From Bradyrhizobium sp. cir1 (lineage in GTDB: Bacteria; Pseudomonadota; Alphaproteobacteria; Rhizobiales; Xanthobacteraceae), in the NCBI RefSeq assembly GCF_014198245.1, contig NZ_JACIHE010000004.1:343997-407996 (forward strand): a DNA stretch of 64,000 bases, given 5' to 3'. Made by a program: the position numbers and the translations under genes. This document shows, in pieces, positions 43,654 to 52,187 of this stretch. A model generated the notes under the pieces. The model saw only the letters and a program-made list of their open reading frames with translations, searched no databases and was not told the DNA's origin. Numbering within the stretch: position 1 is the first letter of the stretch; the number at the start of each line of letters is the position of its first letter.

Positions 43654-44280
43654 ATGCTCGACTTCGCCCTGTCCGCCTTCGTGACGCTGCTGCTGGTGGT
43701 CGATCCGGTCGGCCTTGCGCCGGCCTTCCTGGCCGCGACCCCCGGCATGCCCGACAAGGTCAAGCGGACGATCGCGCTGCGCGCACCGCTGATCGCGGCC
43801 TCGATCCTGGTCGTGATCGCGCTGGCCGGAAACTGGCTGCTGCGCCAACTCGGGATCGGCATCCCCGCCTTCCAGATCGCCGGCGGGCTGCTGCTGTTCG
43901 GCGTCTCCTACCAGATGATCTTCGGCGACCGCCCGCATCGCGAGGCGCGCGAGGCCGACAAGGCGACCTCGGAGCATGCGTCAGACGTCGCGGTATTTCC
44001 CCTGGCCATCCCCATGATGGCCGGCCCCGGCGCGATCGCGACCACGCTGCTCCTGTCGGGCGACGCCGGCTATGGACCGCGGCTCGCGATCATCATCGCG
44101 ATCGTGCTCGCGGTGTGCCTGCTCTGCATGCTCTGCTTTGTCTCCGCAAGCCTGATCGCCCGCACCCTCGGGCGCACCGGAAATGCGGTGCTCTCGCGCG
44201 TGCTCGGCATGTTGCTCGCGGCCTATTCGGTGCAGTTCGTGATCAATGGCGTTGCGGCCGTCCGGGCGAGTCTGGCGTAG
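43654..44280 (+). CDS. MarC-family integral membrane protein
   Basis: 208 residues, start ATG 43654. Six predicted transmembrane helices; family signatures include LLVVDPVGLAPAFLA at the start and AIPMMAGPGAIATTLLL in the middle. MarC/YhgN proteins are inner-membrane proteins of unknown transport function. The Shine-Dalgarno is poor, so the start is not certain. Followed by a 150-base gap with nothing recognised. Confidence 0.88.
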   Translation: MLDFALSAFVTLLLVVDPVGLAPAFLAATPGMPDKVKRTIALRAPLIAASILVVIALAGNWLLRQLGIGIPAFQIAGGLLLFGVSYQMIFGDRPHREAREADKATSEHASDVAVFPLAIPMMAGPGAIATTLLLSGDAGYGPRLAIIIAIVLAVCLLCMLCFVSASLIARTLGRTGNAVLSRVLGMLLAAYSVQFVINGVAAVRASLA

Positions 44281-44431
44281 GCCTGCGACAATCTGTTAAT
44301 TCATTGATTTTACGGTCTATTTCGAGAAGGGTCGCGCGCGCCGTCCAGATCGCGGCCGCGCCGGTCGCTTTCGCTTGCACTGCCATGTTGCTTTGACGTA
44401 CTTCCCCTTTCACCAGCGCCAGGAAATCGGG

Positions 44432-45085
44432 ATGTCGATGACAGCGGACGAACTCGCCAAGAGACAGGCCATCATCGACGCCTGCCGCCGCATGAACGCG
44501 CTCGGCATCAACCAGGGCACATCAGGGAATATCAGCGTCCGGCATGCGGACGGGCTGCTGGTCACGCCGACCAGCGTGCCCTACGACGCCATGACGCCGG
44601 ACCAGATCGTGTTCATGGCGATGGACGGCTCGCATGCGCGCCATCAAAAGCCGTCCAGCGAATGGCGCTTCCATCGCGACATCCTGAAGTCGCGGCCCGA
44701 CGTCAACGCCGTGGTCCACGCCCATCCGACCTATTGCACCATCCTCGCGATCATGGGCATGGAGATCCCGCCCGTGCACTACATGATCGCGGCTGCGGGC
44801 GGCGACAGCATCCGCTGCGCGCCCTATGCCACCTTCGGAACGGAGGAACTGTCCGAGCACGCGGTCCGGGCGCTGGAGGGACGACTCGCCTGTTTGCTCG
44901 ACCATCACGGCATGATCGCGATCGGCAAGACGCTGGACAAGGCGATGTGGCTCGCCGTCGAGGTCGAGACGCTGGCGCGGCAATATCACGGCTGCCTTCA
45001 GATCGGAGAACCGCCGCTGCTGTCCAGTGACGAGATCGAACGGGTCCGCCAGCGCATGGCCGGCTACGGCCTGTCGGAAGGGTAG
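44432..45085 (+). CDS. Class II aldolase/adducin-family protein (fuculose-phosphate aldolase-like)
   Basis: 217 residues from ATG 44432 (AGGAAATCGG upstream). Class II zinc aldolase motifs: GTSGNISVR (29-37, phosphate binding), acidic E77 in PSSEW, zinc ligands H96 and H98 in VVHAHPTYC and H158/H159 in LLDHHGM. It cleaves or forms a sugar phosphate through an enediolate. No sugar operon surrounds it, so the substrate is open. Confidence 0.92.
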   Translation: MSMTADELAKRQAIIDACRRMNALGINQGTSGNISVRHADGLLVTPTSVPYDAMTPDQIVFMAMDGSHARHQKPSSEWRFHRDILKSRPDVNAVVHAHPTYCTILAIMGMEIPPVHYMIAAAGGDSIRCAPYATFGTEELSEHAVRALEGRLACLLDHHGMIAIGKTLDKAMWLAVEVETLARQYHGCLQIGEPPLLSSDEIERVRQRMAGYGLSEG

Positions 45086-45097
45086 GGCGAGCAAAAG

Positions 45098-46885
45098 GTG
45101 TTCGTACGGATCAGGCGCCTCGTCGATCGCAAGGGAACCAACCGCACCATGGTTCGGCTGCGCGCGCTCTTGCGCAGCAACGAGTTCTACCTGATCCCGC
45201 TGGCGCTCGTGATCGGCACGCTTGCCGGCGCGATCGTGACGCTGATGGCCGAGATCGCGCAGATCGCCCATGTGGTGATCTACGGCATTCCCGTCGACGT
45301 TCGCCTGTCGGCCAATGCGCGCGTGAGCCCGTGGGCCGCGCTGCTCGCGCCTGCGCTCGGCGGACTGGCGCTCGGCATCATGGAATGGTCGCGGCGGCGG
45401 ATGAAGATCTCGAGCGCCGTCGATCCGATCGAGGCCAACGCGCTGCGCGGCGGCAATCTCTCGATGCGCGACAGCGTGGTGGTGTCGAGCCAGACCCTGA
45501 TCTCCAACGGCTGCGGCGCCTCGGTCGGCCTCGAGGCCGGCTATACCCAGATCGGCTCCGGCATCGCCTCGCTGCTCGGGAAGTTCTTCAATCTGCGCCG
45601 CAACGATCTGCGTCTGATGGTCGGCTGCGGCGCGGCCGCCGCGATTGCGGCGGCGTTCGGTGCACCGATCACCGGCGCCTTCTACGCCTGCGAGCTGATC
45701 GTCGGCGTCTATTCGGTCGGCAGCGCCGCGCCGATCCTGGCCGCCTCACTCGCCGGCGCGCTGACGGCGCAATGGCTCGGCGGCGCACCGTATTCATTGG
45801 AGATACCCAAGGTCAGCTCCGTCGGCGTCGAGCAATATCTGGCGCTGATCGGACTCGCCCTCATCACCAGCGGCGTCGGTATCGCCGTGATGCGTTCCTC
45901 GCCGATGTTCGAGCGCCTGTTCGCCTGGCTGCCGGTCTGGCTTCGTCCCGTGTTTGGCGGCCTCATCGTCGGCGCCTTTGCAATTGTCACGCCGCAGGTG
46001 CTGGCGGCCGGCCACGGCGCCATGGTGCTCGATCTGTTTCACGACATGACGATCGGCCTGATCGCGCTGGTCATCGCCCTGAAAGTGACGGCCTGCCTGA
46101 TCTCGCTCGCCTCGGGCTTCCGCGGTGGCCTGTTCTTCGCCTCGCTGTTCGTCGGCAGCCTGATCGGGAAGTTCTTCGCCGAGCTGTTGGAACTGATCAG
46201 TCCGAACTTCGTGATCGATCCTCTGGTGGCGATGCTGACGGGCATGGCGACGCTCGGCGTCGCCATCGTCGGCGGCCCCCTGACGATGTCGTTCCTCGTG
46301 CTCGAGATGACCCGCAATGTCGACGTCACCGCCGTGGTGCTGGCCGGCTGCATCGTCACCTCGATCTGCGTGCGCTTCATGTTCGGCCACTCCTTCTCGA
46401 CCTGGCGCCTGCATCTGCGCGGCGAGACCATCCGCAGCGCCAACGACGTCGGCTGGCTGCGCAATCTCACCGTCGAGCGGCTGATGCGCTCCGACGTCGG
46501 CAAGGTGCCGTCGACCACGACGATCGCGGCTGTGCGCCGCGAATTCGCGCTGGGGTCGCGGCCCGGTATAGTCATCGTCAACAACGCGGACGAATATGTC
46601 GGCCTCGTCCTGCTGCCCGACCTGTACTCCAGCGATCTCGACACCATCGCAGACGACATCCAGGTGATCGAGCTCGCCCGCCTGATCGACATCGTGCTGA
46701 TCCCGGAAATGAACGTGAAGTCGGCGATGGCGGTGTTCGACGAGGCCGAAGCGGAGATGCTGGCGGTGGTCGATTCCACCGACAGCCGCAAGGTGGTCGG
46801 CTTCCTCACCGAGAACTTCGCCCGCCGCCGCTATGTCGAGGAGATCGACAAGGCCACGCGCGGCGTGCTGGGGGCGTTGTCGTAA
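45098..46885 (+). CDS. ClC-family chloride channel/transporter with C-terminal CBS-like region
   Basis: 595 residues from GTG 45098 (internal ATG at 45149 possible). The ClC core covers about 25-440. The selectivity motifs are unusual: GLEAGY replaces GREGP but keeps the gating glutamate, SNGCGASVG sits at the first helix motif, and GFRGGLFFAS replaces GGIFAP. The C-terminal cytoplasmic part (about 460-580) has two CBS-like modules (VERLMRSDVGKVPSTT, then MNVKSAMAVFDEAEAEM) that may sense nucleotides. It starts 12 bases after the aldolase gene. Confidence 0.9.
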   Translation: MFVRIRRLVDRKGTNRTMVRLRALLRSNEFYLIPLALVIGTLAGAIVTLMAEIAQIAHVVIYGIPVDVRLSANARVSPWAALLAPALGGLALGIMEWSRRRMKISSAVDPIEANALRGGNLSMRDSVVVSSQTLISNGCGASVGLEAGYTQIGSGIASLLGKFFNLRRNDLRLMVGCGAAAAIAAAFGAPITGAFYACELIVGVYSVGSAAPILAASLAGALTAQWLGGAPYSLEIPKVSSVGVEQYLALIGLALITSGVGIAVMRSSPMFERLFAWLPVWLRPVFGGLIVGAFAIVTPQVLAAGHGAMVLDLFHDMTIGLIALVIALKVTACLISLASGFRGGLFFASLFVGSLIGKFFAELLELISPNFVIDPLVAMLTGMATLGVAIVGGPLTMSFLVLEMTRNVDVTAVVLAGCIVTSICVRFMFGHSFSTWRLHLRGETIRSANDVGWLRNLTVERLMRSDVGKVPSTTTIAAVRREFALGSRPGIVIVNNADEYVGLVLLPDLYSSDLDTIADDIQVIELARLIDIVLIPEMNVKSAMAVFDEAEAEMLAVVDSTDSRKVVGFLTENFARRRYVEEIDKATRGVLGALS

Positions 46886-46929
46886 AGCGTTGAGGCGGGA
46901 CGGCGTGCATGCGCCGCCGTCCGCGCCTT

Positions 46930-47187
46930 CTACCGGCCTGGTTGAGTCGGCGAAGCAACGAGGCAGGCCACGATCCGGCGGACCAGTGGCAGCACCACGA
47001 GCAGCGTTGGGAAGGCGACGAGCCATGACAGCCGCCAGGCACCGGGCCAGGTGGCCAGGAACGCCGGCGTTGCGCCGAGGCTCCGCAGCGTCGAAATGAC
47101 CGACACCACGGCCGTCATGAGGATGGACAGCACGAATGGCATTACGATCGGCGCATAGCGCGCCGGCAGTTTGCGAACCGCAATCAT
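46930..47187 (-). CDS. DUF2798 small membrane protein
   Basis: 85 residues with two transmembrane helices (IVMPFVLSILMTAVVSVIST, then WRLSWLVAFPTLLVVLPLV). This size, the two-helix layout and the PxVMPxxLS-like start fit DUF2798. Ribosome-binding AAGGGAA precedes the start. It is convergent with the ClC gene. Function unknown. Confidence 0.8.
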   Translation of the reverse strand: MIAVRKLPARYAPIVMPFVLSILMTAVVSVISTLRSLGATPAFLATWPGAWRLSWLVAFPTLLVVLPLVRRIVACLVASPTQPGR

Positions 47188-47479
47188 CTGATTTCCCTTG
47201 AGGAAAAGGACGCGTCAGTCACGTTGAACCCTGGAAATTGGCATCGATTCCGACGGCGTCGGTTGATGCGTTGGTTCACGTGAAACGCTTACGGCGACCG
47301 AAAAACGGCGCGGCTGTTCATTATCCGCTCAGGTTGAGTGGTTCAAGCTGGATCTGGTCGTTCGGTTTACAATCGTTCAAAGCGTGGCAGATTGCCGCGA
47401 TCCCGAAACCAATTCAGTGGTTTGCGCATTATATATCGTTTGCACGCGTGACATCGGGCGAGAACACAGGAAGGTCAAA

Positions 47480-47878
47480 ATGAGTGCTGGACGCATGATT
47501 TCCGCAGCCGGCCGCAAGACGGTGCTGGCTGCGTTCGCAACCCTCGCCCTGGCCGCGGCCTCCGTGTCGCCGTCGGCTGCCACTTCGACCACGCCGGCGC
47601 CGAAGGCCGCCGTTGCAGGTCAGGCCTCCTCCGACGTCACTGATTTCAGCGCAGCCCATCGTCGCCACTACTACAGGCGCGGACCGAACGCCGCAGGTCT
47701 CGCCTTCATGGGCGCGGCGGCGGGCATCATCGGCGGGGTGATCGCTGAGCAGCGGCGCCGCGACTATTACGAGAACCGCTATTATTACGGCCCGCGTCCT
47801 TACTACGGCGGCCCGGGCTATTATGGCGGCCAGGGCTACTACGGCGGCAGTCCCTTTTATTACGATCCGGGCTACTGA
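47480..47878 (+). CDS. Secreted Gly/Tyr-rich protein, 132 aa
   Basis: Start ATG 47480 with CAGGAAGG upstream. The signal region ends near SPSAAT. A membrane-spanning Gly/Ala stretch (LAFMGAAAGIIGGVIAEQ) is followed by a Tyr/Gly/Pro-rich tail (YYGPRPYYGGPGYYGGQ...). This layout is common in small rhizobial envelope proteins of unknown function. Strong promoter-like AT content upstream (47330-47450). Confidence 0.75.
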   Translation: MSAGRMISAAGRKTVLAAFATLALAAASVSPSAATSTTPAPKAAVAGQASSDVTDFSAAHRRHYYRRGPNAAGLAFMGAAAGIIGGVIAEQRRRDYYENRYYYGPRPYYGGPGYYGGQGYYGGSPFYYDPGY

Positions 47879-49049
47879 TACCGGTCGTTTCGGGCGGCCG
47901 TAGTTCGTTGGTCAGATCCACTTCCGGATTTTGCAGAAGGGCGGCGCTTTGCGTCGCCCTTCTTACTGGCCGGTGTGCTGTAGCTCCGATAGCCCGGGTG
48001 TGTCGCCCCGCTGTCAATCCGCCCGTGCAAAAATATTCCGCTTTACCGAAATTCGGATTTGTCGTACGTGTCGCCCATCCCGGCTCATCCTTGAGGGGCG
48101 ATCATGAGGTCGTCATTTTCGCGAGCCGGGCTTGCGGTGGACGCGGCAGCGTCGGGCGCGATGGCCAAGGGCAGGGCGGATTGCTCTCCGTGAGTCCTGA
48201 GGCTTCGTGCGGACGAACGGCGCTGTCAGGTTTGTCTCGTCTGTAAGTTTCCGGCTCCGTCGACAGGGCTGGGAAAACTGCGGCGAAATGGCGGACCGCG
48301 CGTACGGCAAAACCGTGTGGTTCTGGCCGTCGTTGCTGCGGTCAAGCTCTTGCGGAGGCGGTGATCGCGTCAACCGGCGCGGCGCTGGTGAATTTCGCTG
48401 GGGCGAGGGAGGCCAGAACGAACTCGGCTCCCGGAAGAGCACGGCACAAGCCGTCCAACCATCGCGCAGGGAAGGCCGAGTGATTGGCACCACCTGTATG
48501 CTGCTGTGCGGTTCCCTTGCGTGTGCTTTTCGCGCAGCGGACCGCGGGTGCGAGGTCAGCACCCGGCCTTCCCTGCGCCCTCTTGGACAAGAGGGCGAAG
48601 AGATCAAGCAAAACTCGGGTGAATTGAGCCGCGAGGATGCGAAGGCATGTCTGCGACACACACTCACTGTCATCGCCCGCCTTGTGCGCATTTGCGCACT
48701 GGGGCGGGCGATCCAGTATTCCAGAGGCCGTTGTGGTTAAGCCGAGAAGCCGCGGCGTACTGGATTCCCCGCCTGCCGCCTACGCTAAAGCTTCGGCGCC
48801 CCTGGACCTCAACCCCGGCGAAGCCTTGGCGTAGCCGGGTCGCGGGGAATGACAGTGGTACTTGGAGGACGCAGCCGATGCCTCATACTCCGTCATTGCG
48901 AGCGCAGCGACGTGTCCGCCGAAGCCTTGGCGAAGGCGGAAGCAATCCAGAGTCTTGCCGCGGCGGCAGTCTGGATTGCTTCGTCGCAAGGGCTCCTCGC
49001 AATGACGGTGCGGAAGCAGTTGCGCTTCGACCGCTCTACGCTTCCAACA
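47879..49049. other. Long repeat-rich, probably non-coding region
   Basis: About 1.17 kb without a convincing gene. The block about 48090-48740 has open frames on both strands with arginine/serine-rich translations and no proper starts; from memory, similar text recurs as intergenic filler in Bradyrhizobium genomes. At 48660-48720 there is a ccgccttgtgcgcatttgcgcactggggcggg palindrome. At 48892-49006 a cattgcgagcgcagcg palindrome is split by an extra insert (gtgtccgccgaagccttggc...). A related gaagccttggcg string also occurs at 48820, so the region has been shuffled by repeats. Confidence 0.55.
48892..49006. repeat. Palindromic repeat, cattgcgagcgcagcg type, with insertion
   Basis: Arms cgtcattgcgagcgcagcga and tcgcaagggctcctcgcaatgac with aagcaatccag and ctggattgctt inside. 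Same family as 11013-11090; here the left arm carries an extra insert. Confidence 0.75.
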
Positions 49050-49268
49050 TCACCGTCCCGCCGGCGCCGACATCGCGCCGTTGGCATAGCGAGACCAGTC
49101 GGGCGCGGTCGGCTGCGACGGCCACATGGCGGCATTGGAGTCGCGCACCGATTGAGTGATTGGAGCGCGTTGCGCCTTGCGGGCGTGGTGGCGGTCGTTT
49201 GCGGCGGCGGTCTGGATGGTGACGGCGGCCATCAGCATGGCGCCGAGAAAGGCGAATGTCTTTTGCAT
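49050..49268 (-). CDS. Small secreted protein, 72 aa
   Basis: Start ATG 49268 has GGGAGAAA upstream. Signal peptide of about 23 residues (MQKTFAFLGAMLMAAVTIQT, ending AAAN). The mature part is His/Arg-rich at first (DRHHARKAQRAP), then Trp-containing. No cysteines. Small exported proteins of this kind are frequent in rhizobia; function unknown. Confidence 0.65.
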   Translation of the reverse strand: MQKTFAFLGAMLMAAVTIQTAAANDRHHARKAQRAPITQSVRDSNAAMWPSQPTAPDWSRYANGAMSAPAGR

Positions 49269-49492
49269 CGTTGTTTCTCCCGTGACGACGCTCCGGCTAT
49301 GAGAGATGTTGTCGTCGTCGTCTCGGCTGACATGGCGATGTGGCCTGCCGAATATCAGCGGCGCCGCCATCACGTTGGAGCGAGCAAATTTTTTGGTCTC
49401 GGCTAAATATTCGGCAGCCCGCCCACGGCGCCGGTGGACTTGCCCGCCGCAATCCGGTTCAATGGGGTGAATTGGCTTTCCAGGCGACAACG

Positions 49493-49774
49493 ATGTCGAA
49501 ATATCTGCTGGTCCTTCTCCTGATCGCGGCGCCGGCGGCGGCGCAGGTCAAGCCCACCCCGAAGAGTTCTGCGGCGCATCCGGACCCCTGCGCGCCGATC
49601 GGGCGGACCGCGGACGGCAAGCTGGTCTATTCCATGAAGTGCGAGAACCTGCCGGCACCGCCCGCACCGCCGCCGCAGGCGGAACTGAAAGAGGCGCCGC
49701 CTGCGGCAGCCGCCGAGCCGGAGCCGGAGGTGCGGCGGAGCGGCATTTTCGGCTGGTCCTACGACCGCAGGTGA
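49493..49774 (+). CDS. Secreted proline/alanine-rich protein, 93 aa
   Basis: Start ATG 49493. The signal peptide ends AAAQ (about 18). The mature part has two Cys (PDPCAPIG, SMKCENLP) and then a Pro/Ala/Glu-rich linker ending in IFGWSYDRR. Possibly a periplasmic anchor. Function unknown. Confidence 0.65.
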   Translation: MSKYLLVLLLIAAPAAAQVKPTPKSSAAHPDPCAPIGRTADGKLVYSMKCENLPAPPAPPPQAELKEAPPAAAAEPEPEVRRSGIFGWSYDRR

Positions 49775-49864
49775 TGCGGCGTCGCCCCTTGCGCGAAGCC
49801 CGACGGAGTGCTTTTTGCTGAAAGTTCCCCGCGGGGCGCATCGCCCCCGATCCAGAGAGATGAG

Positions 49865-50278
49865 ATGAGCAAACTCGTTATCCGCGCCGGCGATTTCACC
49901 TTCGATGCCCGTTTCGAGGAGCAAGCGGCGCCCAAGACCGTTGCCGCGTTCCGCAAGGCTCTGCCGTTCGAAAGCCACATCATCCATGTGCGCTGGAGCG
50001 GTGAGGCGGTGTGGATGCCGCTCGGCGATCTCGACTTCGGCGTGGGCTACGAGAACCACACCAGCTATCCCGCCCCCGGTCAGATCATCCTCTATCCCGG
50101 TGGCATCAGCGAAACCGAGATCCTGTTGGCCTATGGCGGCGTGCACTTTGCCAGCAAGATGGGTCAGCTCGCCGGCAACCATTTCATCACGCTGACCTCG
50201 GGCCTGGAGAATCTGGCGACGCTGGGCAAGAGCGTGCTGTGGAAGGGCGCGCTGCCGATCCGCTTCGAGGAAGTCTGA
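49865..50278 (+). CDS. DUF3830 cyclophilin-like protein
   Basis: 137 residues, start ATG 49865. The sequence (WSGEAVWMPLGD, YPGGISETEILLAYGG) matches the DUF3830 cyclophilin-like barrel family, often found in purine/hydantoin catabolic clusters. It is followed immediately by puuE: its TGA is adjacent to the GTG start. It may chaperone or bind a ring substrate; the role is not established. Confidence 0.85.
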   Translation: MSKLVIRAGDFTFDARFEEQAAPKTVAAFRKALPFESHIIHVRWSGEAVWMPLGDLDFGVGYENHTSYPAPGQIILYPGGISETEILLAYGGVHFASKMGQLAGNHFITLTSGLENLATLGKSVLWKGALPIRFEEV

Positions 50279-51214
50279 GTGACTGACGCCCGCTACCCGC
50301 GCGATCTCCGCGGTTACGGCCGCAACCCGCCGCATCCGCAGTGGCCCGGTGACGCGCGGGTCGCGGTGCAGTTCGTCGTCAATTTCGAGGAAGGCGGCGA
50401 GAACAACATCCTGCACGGCGACCGTGCCTCGGAAGCGTTCCTGTCCGACGTGCTCGGCGCACAACCCTGGCCGGGCCAACGCCACGCCAATATCGAATCC
50501 ATGTTCGAATATGGCTCGCGCGCCGGCTTCTGGCGGCTGTGGCGGATGTTCACCGAGCGCAAATGGCCGACCACCGTGTTCGGCGTCGCTACTGCGCTCA
50601 AGCGCAATCCGGAAATCGTCGCTGCCATGAAGGAGGCGGGCTGGGATATCGCAAGCCACAGCCTGAAATGGATCGAGCACAAGGACATGACGGAGGCGCA
50701 GGAGCGCGCCGAGATCGCCGAGTCCATTCGCGTTCACCTTGAGGCGACCGGCGCGCGGCCGCTCGGCTGGTACACCGGGCGCTCCTCGATCAATACCAAC
50801 CGGCTGTTGATGGAGGAGGGTGGCTTCCTCTATCTCTGCGACTCCTATGCCGACGATCTGCCCTATTGGGTCAAGGGCGGCAACGGCAAGCAGCTCATCA
50901 TCCCCTATACGCTGGATGCCAACGATATGCGGTTCATCAACCCGCAGGGCTTTGCCGAAGGCGAGCAGTTCTTCACCTATCTGAAGGACGCCTTCGACGT
51001 GCTCTATGCGGAAGGGCAGACTGCGCCGAAGATGATGTCGGTCGGCCTGCACTGCCGCCTCGCCGGCCGGCCCGGCCGCGCCGCCGGGCTGATCCGCTTC
51101 CTCGATTACATCGGCAAGCATGAGCGCGTCTGGGTGCCAACCCGGCTGCAGATCGCGCAGCATTGGCACGACAAGCACGCGCATCTTGCCGCCGACGCGT
51201 TCGAGATCGGATGA
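50279..51214 (+). CDS. puuE: Allantoinase PuuE (polysaccharide deacetylase-like)
   Basis: 311 residues from GTG 50279. A NodB-like fold with VNFEEGGENN near the start, the DIASHSLKW motif (metal/catalytic region) and GWYTGRSSINT, LCDSYADDLPYW characteristic of PuuE. It opens the hydantoin ring of allantoin to allantoate without needing the classical amidohydrolase metal centre. It is between DUF3830 and the UraD-UraH fusion, fitting the urate-to-allantoate segment of purine degradation. Confidence 0.92.
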   Translation: MTDARYPRDLRGYGRNPPHPQWPGDARVAVQFVVNFEEGGENNILHGDRASEAFLSDVLGAQPWPGQRHANIESMFEYGSRAGFWRLWRMFTERKWPTTVFGVATALKRNPEIVAAMKEAGWDIASHSLKWIEHKDMTEAQERAEIAESIRVHLEATGARPLGWYTGRSSINTNRLLMEEGGFLYLCDSYADDLPYWVKGGNGKQLIIPYTLDANDMRFINPQGFAEGEQFFTYLKDAFDVLYAEGQTAPKMMSVGLHCRLAGRPGRAAGLIRFLDYIGKHERVWVPTRLQIAQHWHDKHAHLAADAFEIG

Positions 51215-51221
51215 AGCCGTG

Positions 51222-52109
51222 ATGTCGCAAATTTCGCTCGCCGATCTCAATGCTGCCAGCAAGGCCGACTTCGTTGCCGCGCTTGCCAACGTCGTCGAAT
51301 ACTCGCCGTGGATCGCCGAGAAAATCGCGGCACAGCGGCCGTTCACCGGCATCAATCAGTTGCACGCCGCGCTGATGGCGGCGATCCAGAGTGCCGAGCC
51401 CGACGTGCAGCTGGCGCTGATCCGGGCGCATCCCGATCTCGCCAACAAGACCCAGCGCGCCGCGGGGCTCACGGCGGAATCGACCGACGAGCAGAACAGC
51501 GCCGGCCTCGACCGGCTGTCCGATGCCGAATATGCCGCGTTCGAGCGCGTCAACAATGCGTATCGCGAGAAATTTGGCTTCCCCTATATCGTCTGCGTCC
51601 GCCGTCACACCAAGGATTCCGTACTGCGGGACTTCGAGGTGCGGCTGCTCAACATCGCCAAGACCGAGACGCGGCGTGCGATCGAGGAGATCGGCCGCAT
51701 CTCGGCGCTGCGGCTCGATCAGCTCGTCGTCGCCGACGACAGGCTGAAGGTGCACGGGCGGCTCTCGACGCATGTGCTGGACAACCACGCCGGCAAGCCC
51801 GCACCCGGTATCCCGGTGGAGCTCGTCGAGCTCTCCGCGCTCGGCGAAAACCGCGTCATTGCGCGGACCGCGACGAACGCAGATGGTCGCACCGACCAGC
51901 CGTTGATCGGCGGCCGCCCACTGCCGATCGGCCGCTACGAGCTTCGCTTCAGCGTCGCCCGATATTACGCAGAGCGGAACGTTCCGCTGTCGGACCCGCC
52001 GTTCCTCGACGAGATCCCGCTGCGCTTTGCCATCAGCGAGCCGGAAAATCACTACCACGTGCCGCTGCTCGTCACGCCCTGGAGCTACGCGACCTATCGC
52101 GGCAGCTAA
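51222..52109 (+). CDS. UraD-UraH fusion: OHCU decarboxylase and 5-hydroxyisourate hydrolase
   Basis: 295 residues from ATG 51222. Residues 1-165 form the OHCU decarboxylase (catalytic H70 in IRAHPDLA). About 178-295 forms the transthyretin-like HIU hydrolase (LSTHVLDNHAGKP with H184; C-terminal YRGS). Together they convert HIU through OHCU to S-allantoin, which PuuE uses next. The hydrolase acts before the decarboxylase although it is encoded second, a fusion that channels the unstable OHCU. Starts 7 bases after puuE. Confidence 0.93.
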   Translation: MSQISLADLNAASKADFVAALANVVEYSPWIAEKIAAQRPFTGINQLHAALMAAIQSAEPDVQLALIRAHPDLANKTQRAAGLTAESTDEQNSAGLDRLSDAEYAAFERVNNAYREKFGFPYIVCVRRHTKDSVLRDFEVRLLNIAKTETRRAIEEIGRISALRLDQLVVADDRLKVHGRLSTHVLDNHAGKPAPGIPVELVELSALGENRVIARTATNADGRTDQPLIGGRPLPIGRYELRFSVARYYAERNVPLSDPPFLDEIPLRFAISEPENHYHVPLLVTPWSYATYRGS

Positions 52110-52187
52110 ACGCTATGTGCCTATGTGCGCTCTTCACCTCGCCCCGCTTGCAGGGAGAGGGAGCATGCGTCACCGTGGTCGCCGCTA

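Noticed and set aside
48113..48740. Overlapping frames on both strands in the 48 kb region as possible genes
   Set aside because: Ser/Arg-rich translations, no ribosome-binding sites, and repeat-like text; treated as non-coding.
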